DNA of 64,000 nt from Haliscomenobacteraceae bacterium (GTDB lineage Bacteria > Bacteroidota > Bacteroidia > Chitinophagales > Saprospiraceae). The position numbers and the translations under genes are program-made. The stretch is from NCBI GenBank assembly GCA_947501115.1, contig CANMVX010000008.1, positions 50,616 to 114,615 of the forward strand, read 5' to 3'. The notes beneath the pieces were generated by a model. It was not told where the DNA came from and searched no databases. It saw only the letters and a program-made list of their open reading frames with translations. Positions 36,601 to 45,799 of this stretch are shown here, piece by piece. How positions within the stretch are numbered: position 1 is the stretch's first letter; the number at the start of each line of letters is the position of its first letter.

Positions 36601-37605
36601 ATGATTCAGACTGATTTACTCATTATTGGAGCTGGTCCCGTTGGCCTATTCACCGTTTTTGAAGCTGGTTTATTAAAAATGAGGTGTCATCTGATAGATG
36701 CTTTACCAATGGCGGGCGGACAATTGACGGAAATCTATCCCAAAAAACCAATCTATGATATCCCTGGTTATCCCTCTGTTTTAGCGGGTGATTTGATTGA
36801 TAAATTATTGGAGCAAATCGCTCCTTTCAATCCTGGATTTACGCTAGGTGAAAGAGCAGAAAGTCTGGAAAAACAAGACGACGGCTCGTTCATATTGACT
36901 ACTAATAAAGGGACTCAAATAAAAGCTCCTGTCATTGCTATCGCTGGTGGTTTAGGTTGTTTTGAACCAAGAAAACCACCATTGGAGAATCTTGAATCGT
37001 ATGAAGATAAAGGGGTTGAGTATATTATTAGAGATCCTGAATTTTATAGAGATAAAAGAGTGGTTATCGCGGGTGGAGGAGATTCTGCCCTGGATTGGAG
37101 TATTTTCCTTACCGATGTAGCCAGGGAGGTTTCTTTAATTCATAGGAGAAATGATTTTAGAGGTGCGCTCGATTCTGTTGAAAAGGTTTTTCATCTTGCT
37201 CAAACGGGGAAATTAAATTTATTGACCGATGCGCAGATTGTAGGATTAAGGGGTAACGGTGCGTTAGATGCCGTTCAGATTGAAAGTAAATCAAAAGGAG
37301 TGTTTCATCAGGAAACGGATCATTTTATACCTCTCTTCGGATTGTCGCCCAAATTGGGTCCTATGGCAGACTGGGGTCTTCAGATTGACAAAAATGCGAT
37401 AGAGGTAAATACTTTCGATTACTCTACCAATATTCCTGGCATCTTTGCCATTGGCGATATAAATGTTTATCCTGGTAAACTAAAGCTTATTTTATGTGGT
37501 TTTCATGAAGCTACTTTAATGTGCCAATCTGCTTTTAAAATAGTTTTTCCCGATAAAAAAATTAGCTTTAAATATACCACAGTGAATGGGGTAGAATCAT
37601 TTTAA
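36601..37605 (+). CDS. ferredoxin/flavodoxin--NADP+ reductase, thioredoxin-reductase-like type
   Basis: 334 residues from ATG 36601. FAD-binding LIIGAGPVG begins at residue 7; an NADPH-binding GGGDSALDW motif is at about 156; a C-terminal IFAIGDI FAD motif follows. There is no CxxC, so it is not thioredoxin reductase; it fits the type 2 ferredoxin--NADP+ reductases common in Bacillus and Bacteroidota. It moves electrons between NADPH and ferredoxin or flavodoxin in the cytoplasm. Speculatively, it could serve the nitric oxide synthase oxygenase, which has no reductase domain. The nitroreductase starts 19 bp after it. Confidence 0.87.
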   Translation: MIQTDLLIIGAGPVGLFTVFEAGLLKMRCHLIDALPMAGGQLTEIYPKKPIYDIPGYPSVLAGDLIDKLLEQIAPFNPGFTLGERAESLEKQDDGSFILTTNKGTQIKAPVIAIAGGLGCFEPRKPPLENLESYEDKGVEYIIRDPEFYRDKRVVIAGGGDSALDWSIFLTDVAREVSLIHRRNDFRGALDSVEKVFHLAQTGKLNLLTDAQIVGLRGNGALDAVQIESKSKGVFHQETDHFIPLFGLSPKLGPMADWGLQIDKNAIEVNTFDYSTNIPGIFAIGDINVYPGKLKLILCGFHEATLMCQSAFKIVFPDKKISFKYTTVNGVESF

Positions 37606-37624
37606 TCAGTAAAATAATTAGTCT

Positions 37625-38347
37625 ATGTTGGGTTCCGAATTTGAGGAGATTGTACAGTTGCGAAGGTCAAATAGAAGTTTTGACCCTGAGGTGGAAGTAC
37701 CTGATGAGGTGATTAAAAGGAGTTTGGAAAGAGCTATTTTGTCTCCTAATTCCAGCAATATGCAATTATGGTCTTTTTTTTGGATTCGTTCTGAGGAGGA
37801 AAAAAAGAGGTTTCAACCCTTGTGTCTTGATCAATATGCAGCAAAATCAGCCAAACATTTAGTGGTTTTTGTTACAAGAAGAGATTTGTGGAAGGAAAGA
37901 GCAAAATGGAATGCAGACCAGATTAAAAGAGAGGTGGTTGGCGAATCTGATAAGTATCAGAAACGAATGATTCAATACTATGAAAAGTTGCTGCCCATTG
38001 CTTACGGCTACGATTTTCTTGGTATCTATTCCTTTTTAAGAAAGAGCATTTCTTTTTTTATGAGCATAACTAAGCCCTTCGTTAGAATGGGAGGTTCAGC
38101 ACAACAGCGCATCATTGTTCAAAAATCATGCGCGCTTGCCGCCCAAACTTTTATGTTATCCATAGCTGCAGAGGGGTATCATACCTGTCCAATGGAAGGT
38201 TTCGACGAAGTCCGGGTTCGAAAAGCGCTTAATTTACCTCGAATAGCGGAAATTAATATGGTTATTGCTGTTGGAAAAGGCACTGAAAAAGGTATCTGGG
38301 GTGAGCGCAATAGAGTACCCTTTGATGAGGTTGTATTTGTAAAATAA
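37625..38347 (+). CDS. nitroreductase-family FMN protein
   Basis: 240 residues. The N-terminal RRSNRSFDPEVEVPDEVI and the Arg/Ser pair that binds FMN phosphate are present, as is the later CPMEGFDE motif. Such enzymes reduce nitro, quinone or flavin substrates with NAD(P)H in the cytoplasm. An insert of about 40 residues around 100-150 (FLGIYSFLRKSISFF) is more hydrophobic than usual. It follows the reductase by 19 bp and is probably co-transcribed. Confidence 0.87.
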   Translation: MLGSEFEEIVQLRRSNRSFDPEVEVPDEVIKRSLERAILSPNSSNMQLWSFFWIRSEEEKKRFQPLCLDQYAAKSAKHLVVFVTRRDLWKERAKWNADQIKREVVGESDKYQKRMIQYYEKLLPIAYGYDFLGIYSFLRKSISFFMSITKPFVRMGGSAQQRIIVQKSCALAAQTFMLSIAAEGYHTCPMEGFDEVRVRKALNLPRIAEINMVIAVGKGTEKGIWGERNRVPFDEVVFVK

Positions 38348-38424
38348 TCCTTTAGTTGGGCTTATTTCTGTTTTAAATTTCTTTGCTTTTTTGTATATTA
38401 ACGTTTTTAACGTAATATATCAAA

Positions 38425-39831
38425 ATGATAAGACGAGATTTTTTAAAAAAAAGCGGGGGAGCCCTCACCGTTGTTTCTGGATTATCCATTATTCCATCTT
38501 TTCTTTTAGGGAAAAAATGGGGTCATATTCCCCCCAGTGAGAAAATAAATTTGGCTTGTATTGGTATTGGAAATAGGGGTGCAGATATTATTAAAAAATT
38601 ACATGGAACAGGCCTGGTGAATATTGTTGCCCTTTGTGACACTGACATGGGGGCACCACACACTCTGCCAATCATTAAACTTTTTCCTGATGTTCCGCAA
38701 TTTCAAGATTTCAGGGTTCTATTTGATAAGATGGGAAGTAAGTTCGATGCCATAACTGCTGGTGTTCCTGATTTCTCGCATTTCCCAATCTCAATGCTGG
38801 CCATGTCAGAGGGCAAACATGTTTATGTAGAGAAACCTATGGCTCATACTTTTCAGGAAGTAGAGCTTATGATGAGGGCTGAAAAAAAATATAAGGTAGC
38901 TTGTCAAATGGGTAATCAGGGTCATTCCGATGAAAATTATTTCCAATTTAAGGCATGGACAGAGGCTGGCATCATTAAGGATGTCACTCGTATTACCGCT
39001 TTCATGAATAATGGAAGAAGATGGCACGGTATGAAAGTTTCAAATTTTTTACCTGAACAGCCTGTTCCGGAATCTCTTGATTGGGATGCATGGCTCGCTA
39101 CATCTTCTTTTAAATCTTATAATAAGGGTTACATTAATGGCGATTGGAGGTCGTGGTTTGAATTTGGTAATGGCGCATTAGGCGATTGGGGCGCTCACTT
39201 GATTGATACTGCCCATGAATTTTTAAAATTAGGATTGCCTAATGAGGTAAATCCTTCCTTTATGCAAGGACATTCTCCTTTTATTTTTCCTCAGGAATCA
39301 ACCTTGGTTTTCAAGTTTCCAAAAAGGAATAATTTGCCAGCGCTCGAATTAAGTTGGTATGAAGGTTTTAACAATCAGCCTACGCATCCCGATTACTACG
39401 GTGAACCTGTTAGAGCAAAAGATATTCCTCCACCCACAGCTGGAAATGTAAACACAAAAAGGTATCCAGGTAAGGTTATTTATGGTAAAGATCTAGTGTT
39501 CAAGGGTGGATCTCATAGTGCTCCTTTAGTAATTATTCCAGAAGATAAAGCTAAAGATATGGCATCGAGTCTGCCCGAAGTTCCGATAAGTCCATCTAAT
39601 CATTTTTTGAATTTTGTCAGGGCGTGTAAGGGCGAAGAATCTTGCAGGTCATCTTTTAAAATAGCTGGTCCCTTGTGTCAGGTAATGGCCTTAGGGGTCG
39701 TTGCCCAAAGAGTTAATGCCAGGCTTGAATTTGACATTAACAAAAAAGTTACTACGAATCATGCTTTAGCTAACCAGTTACTCACAGGACCCCCTCCCCG
39801 GAAAAATTGGGAACAATACTATAAATTATAG
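38425..39831 (+). CDS. Gfo/Idh/MocA-family oxidoreductase with Tat signal
   Basis: 468 residues. The start [12 protein letters not shown] is a Tat signal (twin Arg 3-4). The Rossmann domain has [13 protein letters not shown], and the catalytic Lys sits in [11 protein letters not shown]. The C-terminal domain includes [18 protein letters not shown]. Secreted Gfo/Idh proteins of Bacteroidota act on sugars with tightly bound NAD(P). Substrate is unknown and no sugar operon is adjacent. It has no close operon partner. Confidence 0.9.
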   Translation: MIRRDFLKKSGGALTVVSGLSIIPSFLLGKKWGHIPPSEKINLACIGIGNRGADIIKKLHGTGLVNIVALCDTDMGAPHTLPIIKLFPDVPQFQDFRVLFDKMGSKFDAITAGVPDFSHFPISMLAMSEGKHVYVEKPMAHTFQEVELMMRAEKKYKVACQMGNQGHSDENYFQFKAWTEAGIIKDVTRITAFMNNGRRWHGMKVSNFLPEQPVPESLDWDAWLATSSFKSYNKGYINGDWRSWFEFGNGALGDWGAHLIDTAHEFLKLGLPNEVNPSFMQGHSPFIFPQESTLVFKFPKRNNLPALELSWYEGFNNQPTHPDYYGEPVRAKDIPPPTAGNVNTKRYPGKVIYGKDLVFKGGSHSAPLVIIPEDKAKDMASSLPEVPISPSNHFLNFVRACKGEESCRSSFKIAGPLCQVMALGVVAQRVNARLEFDINKKVTTNHALANQLLTGPPPRKNWEQYYKL

Positions 39832-39887
39832 TAAAACTATTAAACCTGTAAAGGGTTACTATGTAAAGAAAATTAAATATAGTAAAT

Positions 39888-40157
39888 ATGAAATGTCCAG
39901 CATGCGACGAATTACTAGTGATGTCCGATCGACTAGGGGTTGAAATTGATTATTGTCCCAAATGCCGAGGCGTTTGGTTAGATAGGGGAGAGCTTGATAA
40001 AATTATCGAAAGATCTTCCCCGACAAGTCAAAGTCAAGGAAGTAGGATATCTGACGAAAAAAGTAGGTACAGGGAGAACGAGCAGAGAGATTACAAAGAC
40101 CCATATTATGGGAAGAAGAAAAAGGAAAGTTTCCTGGAAGACTTATTTGATTTTTAA
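39888..40157 (+). CDS. small TFIIB-type zinc-ribbon protein
   Basis: 89 residues. Four cysteines C3, C6, C23 and C26 in MKCPACDELL and DYCPKCRGVWLDRGEL form a zf-TFIIB zinc ribbon. The tail is charged and polar (about 48-89), ending in FLEDLFDF. Function is unknown; such proteins are widespread in Bacteroidota. A bidirectional terminator follows immediately. Confidence 0.88.
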   Translation: MKCPACDELLVMSDRLGVEIDYCPKCRGVWLDRGELDKIIERSSPTSQSQGSRISDEKSRYRENEQRDYKDPYYGKKKKESFLEDLFDF

Positions 40158-40197
40158 TAAAAAAAGCGACTGTTTGATAAAAACAGCCGCTTTTTTG
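40158..40197. terminator. bidirectional terminator between zinc-ribbon gene and tRNA-Glu
   Basis: A stem with one mismatch (GCGACTGTTT with AAACAGCCGC), a 5-base GATAA loop and A and T runs on either side. It can end both convergent transcripts. Confidence 0.8.
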
Positions 40198-40202
40198 TTT
40201 TG

Positions 40203-40274
40203 TAGCCCGTACGGGAATCGAACCCGTGTTACAGGAATGAAAATCCTGCGTCCTAACCCCTAGACGAACGGGCC
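40203..40274 (-). tRNA. tRNA-Glu (anticodon TTC), downstream copy
   Basis: Cloverleaf on the minus strand: acceptor GGCCCGT/ACGGGCT (with a terminal G-T), anticodon stem CAGGA/TCCTG with loop TTTTCAT giving TTC, T loop TTCGATT. CCA is not encoded. It is identical to the copy 96 bp upstream on the transcript. Confidence 0.96.
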
Positions 40275-40298
40275 GTTCGTGTTGGATTGTATTGTCTG

Positions 40299-40370
40299 TA
40301 GCCCGTACGGGAATCGAACCCGTGTTACAGGAATGAAAATCCTGCGTCCTAACCCCTAGACGAACGGGCC
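40299..40370 (-). tRNA. tRNA-Glu (anticodon TTC), upstream copy
   Basis: Same sequence as the other copy, with the promoter at 40412-40442 upstream. The copies are separated by 24 bp and are probably cut from one precursor. Confidence 0.96.
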
Positions 40371-40411
40371 TTTGTGAAAAACTTTCTATAAAGTCTTTTT
40401 TTAAAGGAATG

Positions 40412-40442
40412 CAAATGTAATAAGCTATTCTTACTCTTCCAA
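40412..40442 (-). promoter_or_regulatory. Bacteroidota-type promoter for the tRNA-Glu pair
   Basis: On the minus strand TTG (40442-40440), 20-bp spacer, and a perfect TACATTTG at 40419-40412. The tRNA starts about 40 bases downstream. Confidence 0.75.
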
Positions 40443-40575
40443 TTTTTTTGGCTATTTTTTTATAAAATAAATATTTATTAGATTATTGACTGTTTATCTT
40501 TTTCACTTTTTATGGTTAATTTTTTATAATTCATACTTATTTGGACAAAAAAATAACCTGTAAGTAGTTTTTATG

Positions 40576-40583
40576 TATTTTTG
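40576..40583 (+). promoter_or_regulatory. -7 promoter element for gapA-pgk
   Basis: TATTTTTG fits TAnnTTTG and lies 78 bp before the gapA start. No clear -33 TTG at the expected distance. The leader would be about 70 bases. Confidence 0.45.
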
Positions 40584-40628
40584 CAGCGATTTTCAAATTA
40601 TAGTTAATGTCATTTTTACACTAAGTAA

Positions 40629-41648
<1,020 letters not shown>

Positions 41649-41662
41649 TTTTTTGAGTTCTT

Positions 41663-42868
41663 ATGGAAAATATAGATTTTAATAATAAAAAAGTACTGGT
41701 AAGAGTTGACTTTAATGTCCCTCTTTCCAGTACTTTCCAAATCACTGATGATAATAGAATCAAAGCTTCGCTGCCGACCCTAAATTATATTTTAGAACAT
41801 GGCGGGGCTTTGATTTTATGTTCTCATTTAGGTCGTCCCCAACAAAAAAAAATGGAAAATGGGGAATTGAATGTTGCAAAGTTTACATTAAATCATTTAA
41901 CGTCCTACTTATCAGCAACTTTAAACAAACCCGTTACTTTTATATCTGATTGTATAGGCTCGGAAGCAGTTAATGCTTGCAATGCGCTAAAACCAGGTGA
42001 GGTAATACTATTGGAGAATACCCGCTTTCATCCAGGTGAGGAAAAAGGTGATAAAGAAATGGCTGGTATATTAGCTTCGTTAGCTGATGTTTATATCAAT
42101 GATGCCTTCGGTACTGCACATAGAGCACATGCCTCAACTACGTTGGTAGCTAATTTTTTTACTGCCGGAAATAAGGGGTTTGGTTTTCTTATGAAGGCTG
42201 AAATTGAAAATGCCCGCCATATTATTGAAAGTCCTGAAAAACCATTTACTGCCATTATTGGTGGAGCAAAGGTTTCTGATAAAATGTTGCTTCTTGATAA
42301 AATGTTGGATCAGGTGGATAACTTAATTATCGGAGGTGGTATGGCTTTTACTTTTATAAAAGCCAAAGGGGGGCAAATTGGGAATTCTCTCGTTGAATTA
42401 GATAGACTCGATCTTGCTCTTCAGTTAATGGAGAAGGCAAAATCAAAAGGTGTGAATTTACTTCTGCCTGTTGATGTTATCGCTGCTAATACATTTAGTA
42501 ACGATGCTGAAAAAATAGAAGTATCTTCTGATAATATTCCAGAGGGATGGCTAGGATTAGATATTGGTCCAAAAGCAGTGGAAACTTTTGTTTCAACTAT
42601 CAAATCAGCAAAAACTATTCTTTGGAATGGTCCTATGGGTGTTTTTGAAATGCCTTCTTTCGCTAAAGGTACTTTAGCCATAGCGGAGTCTGTCGCTGAA
42701 GCAACGCAAAATGGTGCCTACTCTTTAGTGGGTGGCGGAGATTCTGTTGCTGCAGTCACTCAAATTGGACTTTCTGACGCTGTCAGTTATGTTTCAACAG
42801 GTGGCGGCGCTTTGCTTGAAATGCTGGAAGGAAAAGTTTTACCAGGCGTTAAAGCCATTAGTGAATAA
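41663..42868 (+). CDS. pgk: phosphoglycerate kinase
   Basis: 401 residues, normal length. N-terminal KKVLVRVDFNVPL, the substrate-binding LCSHLGRP, the ILLENTRFHPGEE region and the C-terminal GGGDSVAAV nucleotide motif are all seen. It makes ATP from 1,3-bisphosphoglycerate in the cytoplasm. It follows gapA by 14 bp. Its stop is 4 bp from that of the convergent ppc. Confidence 0.97.
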   Translation: MENIDFNNKKVLVRVDFNVPLSSTFQITDDNRIKASLPTLNYILEHGGALILCSHLGRPQQKKMENGELNVAKFTLNHLTSYLSATLNKPVTFISDCIGSEAVNACNALKPGEVILLENTRFHPGEEKGDKEMAGILASLADVYINDAFGTAHRAHASTTLVANFFTAGNKGFGFLMKAEIENARHIIESPEKPFTAIIGGAKVSDKMLLLDKMLDQVDNLIIGGGMAFTFIKAKGGQIGNSLVELDRLDLALQLMEKAKSKGVNLLLPVDVIAANTFSNDAEKIEVSSDNIPEGWLGLDIGPKAVETFVSTIKSAKTILWNGPMGVFEMPSFAKGTLAIAESVAEATQNGAYSLVGGGDSVAAVTQIGLSDAVSYVSTGGGALLEMLEGKVLPGVKAISE

Positions 42869-42872
42869 GTAG

Positions 42873-45650
42873 TTATCCAGTCTGTCCCGTAGCACTGGCA
42901 ATAGCATTGACAGTTAGCAAAAGAGAAACAAGTGTTTTATTTGATTGCTGACTGTCATCGCTTTTCACAAGTATTCTCCATTCTTTTAAAAGCCTGATTT
43001 GACTTCGGTGTAAGTCCTCTATTAGGGAGTTCCTCAATAAATTAGAATAGTAGTGTCTGGGCCTTCTTTCCTCCAATGATTTATCAAGGAGAAAAGACAA
43101 ATGTGCCTCCGTTAAAGAGAGTTCTTTCTCAAATAATTGAGAAAATTTACTTCTGATATTCTTGTTATCTACTAATTCTGCATATTCTTTCATAATATGA
43201 ATGGAAGACCGTGCTAGACTCGTATCTACATTGGTTATAAAATATCGAATGAATGGATCATCCTTTAATGCGATTTGGAATTTTTCATAATCTTTCGGAC
43301 GTTCTTCTCTCAGCTTTTCTAACGTTGATCCTATCCCATACCATGAAGTCATGTTATATCTGGCTTGTGACCAGGCAAATACCCAAGGAATGGCTCTTAA
43401 ATCAGCTAAAGAGTAAGCACCGGTTCTTCTGGACGGACGGGAACCAATTCTACTTTGTTCTAATGCATCAATGGGCGTTGCCTGCCTGAAAAATTCTATG
43501 AATCCTTGTTCATTCAACAGCTGGGTATATACGTTTTGACTTTCCTGCGCCATCCATTCCAATATGTCCGCTAACGGATGGCCCGAGGGTTCTTTTAATG
43601 AGCCAAGAAGACTGTGAGAAAGTGAACTAGCTGTTAAAACTTCTAAATTATATACCGCATTTACTCTATTTGCATATTTTTGTTCAATGGTTTCTCCTTG
43701 TTCTGTTAATCGTATATCGCCATTAAACGAATGTCCCGGAAGAGCTTGTACAAAATAATGGGTCGGACCAGCACCCCGGCTGATGGTTCCTCCCTTTCCG
43801 TGAAAAAATCTAATTTTTATACCAAATTTGTTTGCAGTATTTGAAAGATTAATTTGTGCCTTATGTAAATTCCATTGACTGCATAATAGTCCGCCATCTT
43901 TGTTACTATCACTATATCCTATCATTACTTGCTGGGAAATGGTAAGTATTTCTTGTTGTTGGGCCTGATATTTCAGACTTCTTAGGGTAACAGGGTGGGA
44001 TAAAAAGGCTGCTAAAATAGCTGGTCCGTTGGATAAATCTTCTATGGTTTCAAGGAGTGGCACGACAGGTAACATGCAGACCATTCCATCAGGTGTGTAT
44101 CGGGTGAGTCCTGCTTCTCTTGCCAAAATATATACAACCAGTAAATCAGAAACATTTCTGGTCATGCTGACTATTAATGAGCCTATTCCTTCCGTTCCAT
44201 ATTGCTGAACGTGCTCAGAAATAACCGCATAAACTTCCATTACATTTCTTGCTTCATCTGCTAAATCATTCAAATTTCTAACGAAGGGCCTGCCAGAAGA
44301 CAGCTCCTCCTCAATAAATGCCAGCCTATCTTCCTCCGATGCATTTACAAACCAGTCACCAGGTTTCCCTGTTGCGTTAATCAATTGGGAAATGGCCTTA
44401 TCGTGAAAAGCACTGTTTTGTCTTACATCTAATTTGGCGAGGTGAAAACCAAAAGTTTCCACCATACGAATACTTTCATGAATTTCTGTTTCTGAAATGG
44501 TAACAGCTCCATAATCTTTAAGAGCAGATTGTAGCAATTCTAAATCTTTTTTTAACTCAAAGGTATATCTGTAGCTAATACTCCTTTCTTGTAATGCGGT
44601 GGCATGCCCCCTTGCGGTAGCCAAAGGTAGTTTTTCAATGATTAAACTTATAAATTGCCTAAAGGCTTCTCCTTTATTCCTGTTATAAACTTCATAGGCA
44701 TTTTCACCCAGTTCCAATAATAATTCTCCTACTCTCCATTGTAAATGATCAGGTGCATCCTCGATGTTTAAAGCAAAACTTAGTTGTTTCACAAGTTGCG
44801 TCAACGTTCTTCTCAGCACAACAAAGGCATTGAGCCGCAGTTGTTTTAATGTTTCGTAGGTTACTTTTGAGGTAACCAATGGATGACCATCCCTGTCCCC
44901 ACCTACCCAATTGCCAAAGGTAATCTGAGGAAAAGCCTTATTTGCAAATAAATCTTTCTTGTTATAGCCCAGGAACTCCCAGGCTTGTATCAGTCGTCTA
45001 TCCAGAATAGGTAAAACTTCAGGGAAAACGTTGGTAAAATAATGGAGTACATTTCTTATTTCTGAGGGAACGTCAGGTTTCTCTAAATAAATTTCTCCTG
45101 TTTTCCATAATCTATATAAGGATGACTTGATTTTCTCCTTATTTGTCATCAACTCCTGACTGGAAAACATAGTATTTTCCCTCTCTACGAGTAAAAGGTA
45201 CAATTCTCTATGATGTTCTAATACCGTGGCTCGTTTTGCTTCGGTTGGATGTGCCGTCAAAACGGGTTCAACCCTGGTGTTTTTTAAAGCCGATGCAATA
45301 GCTATTGAATCAATACCAGCTTGTTTAACTTTTTTAATTTGATAAGCCCACAATCCTCTGACTTGACTTAAATCTTGATTTTCTTCCTTTCGACGTTGTT
45401 GAACGGCACCATTAACTTCAACAATATGAACTAGCTGAAATAATATAGAGTATAGTTGAACTCCCCTGTCGTCAAGAAATGTATTAACATCTATTTTGTT
45501 TTGTAGCAACGGTATCGTACTTGCTACATCGATTTCACCATTTTCAATGAGGACATCTTTGAATGTCTGTAGTAGAAAAGATAAATCTTTATATGGTTTA
45601 CCTAGTTTTTCAATGACTAGGTCAAGAATGTTTTCTGGTTGATTCCGCAT
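42873..45650 (-). CDS. ppc: phosphoenolpyruvate carboxylase
   Basis: 925 residues, normal for bacterial PEPC. It adds bicarbonate to PEP to make oxaloacetate. The catalytic His lies in VLTAHPTEAKR (about residue 135), and other motifs are FGNWVGGDRDGHP, GYSDSNKDGG and FHGKGGTISRGAGP. The last residues (ATGQTG) differ slightly from the usual RNTG end but keep the final TG. The gene is monocistronic with a -7 element at 45680-45687. PEPC needs bicarbonate, linking it by function to the SulP-dabAB operon. Confidence 0.95.
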   Translation of the reverse strand: MRNQPENILDLVIEKLGKPYKDLSFLLQTFKDVLIENGEIDVASTIPLLQNKIDVNTFLDDRGVQLYSILFQLVHIVEVNGAVQQRRKEENQDLSQVRGLWAYQIKKVKQAGIDSIAIASALKNTRVEPVLTAHPTEAKRATVLEHHRELYLLLVERENTMFSSQELMTNKEKIKSSLYRLWKTGEIYLEKPDVPSEIRNVLHYFTNVFPEVLPILDRRLIQAWEFLGYNKKDLFANKAFPQITFGNWVGGDRDGHPLVTSKVTYETLKQLRLNAFVVLRRTLTQLVKQLSFALNIEDAPDHLQWRVGELLLELGENAYEVYNRNKGEAFRQFISLIIEKLPLATARGHATALQERSISYRYTFELKKDLELLQSALKDYGAVTISETEIHESIRMVETFGFHLAKLDVRQNSAFHDKAISQLINATGKPGDWFVNASEEDRLAFIEEELSSGRPFVRNLNDLADEARNVMEVYAVISEHVQQYGTEGIGSLIVSMTRNVSDLLVVYILAREAGLTRYTPDGMVCMLPVVPLLETIEDLSNGPAILAAFLSHPVTLRSLKYQAQQQEILTISQQVMIGYSDSNKDGGLLCSQWNLHKAQINLSNTANKFGIKIRFFHGKGGTISRGAGPTHYFVQALPGHSFNGDIRLTEQGETIEQKYANRVNAVYNLEVLTASSLSHSLLGSLKEPSGHPLADILEWMAQESQNVYTQLLNEQGFIEFFRQATPIDALEQSRIGSRPSRRTGAYSLADLRAIPWVFAWSQARYNMTSWYGIGSTLEKLREERPKDYEKFQIALKDDPFIRYFITNVDTSLARSSIHIMKEYAELVDNKNIRSKFSQLFEKELSLTEAHLSFLLDKSLEERRPRHYYSNLLRNSLIEDLHRSQIRLLKEWRILVKSDDSQQSNKTLVSLLLTVNAIASATGQTG

Positions 45651-45679
45651 AAAATTAAAATTTGCGGTTAAGGCTCCGA

Positions 45680-45687
45680 CAAATGTA
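45680..45687 (-). promoter_or_regulatory. -7 promoter element for ppc
   Basis: TACATTTG on the minus strand, 30 bp before the start codon at 45650. No clear -33 element is seen. Confidence 0.45.
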
Positions 45688-45750
45688 GGTCTTTTAACTT
45701 TCTTTTCTTTTATTATTGAGAAATTACATTTTTTTCAAACTGTTAATTTT

Positions 45751-45777
45751 TTGTTAAAATAATAAAGTTTATCTTTG
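45751..45777 (+). promoter_or_regulatory. promoter of the pullulanase gene
   Basis: TTG (45751-45753), 16-bp spacer and a perfect TATCTTTG (45770-45777), 22 bp before the ATG. The spacer is slightly short. Confidence 0.5.
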
Positions 45778-45799
45778 TCGAAATTCTAAGAATAAATTC

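Noticed and set aside
38395..38420. Imperfect palindrome ahead of the Gfo/Idh gene
   Set aside because: The arms differ by an insertion and are AT-rich, so chance is a fair explanation.
39994..40263. Frame overlapping the zinc-ribbon gene and tRNA-Glu
   Set aside because: It runs through a terminator and a tRNA gene, so it is not coding.
40299..40370. tRNA-Glu pair as scar of an integrated element
   Set aside because: No integrase, direct repeat end or foreign genes lie next to it; simple tandem duplication explains it.
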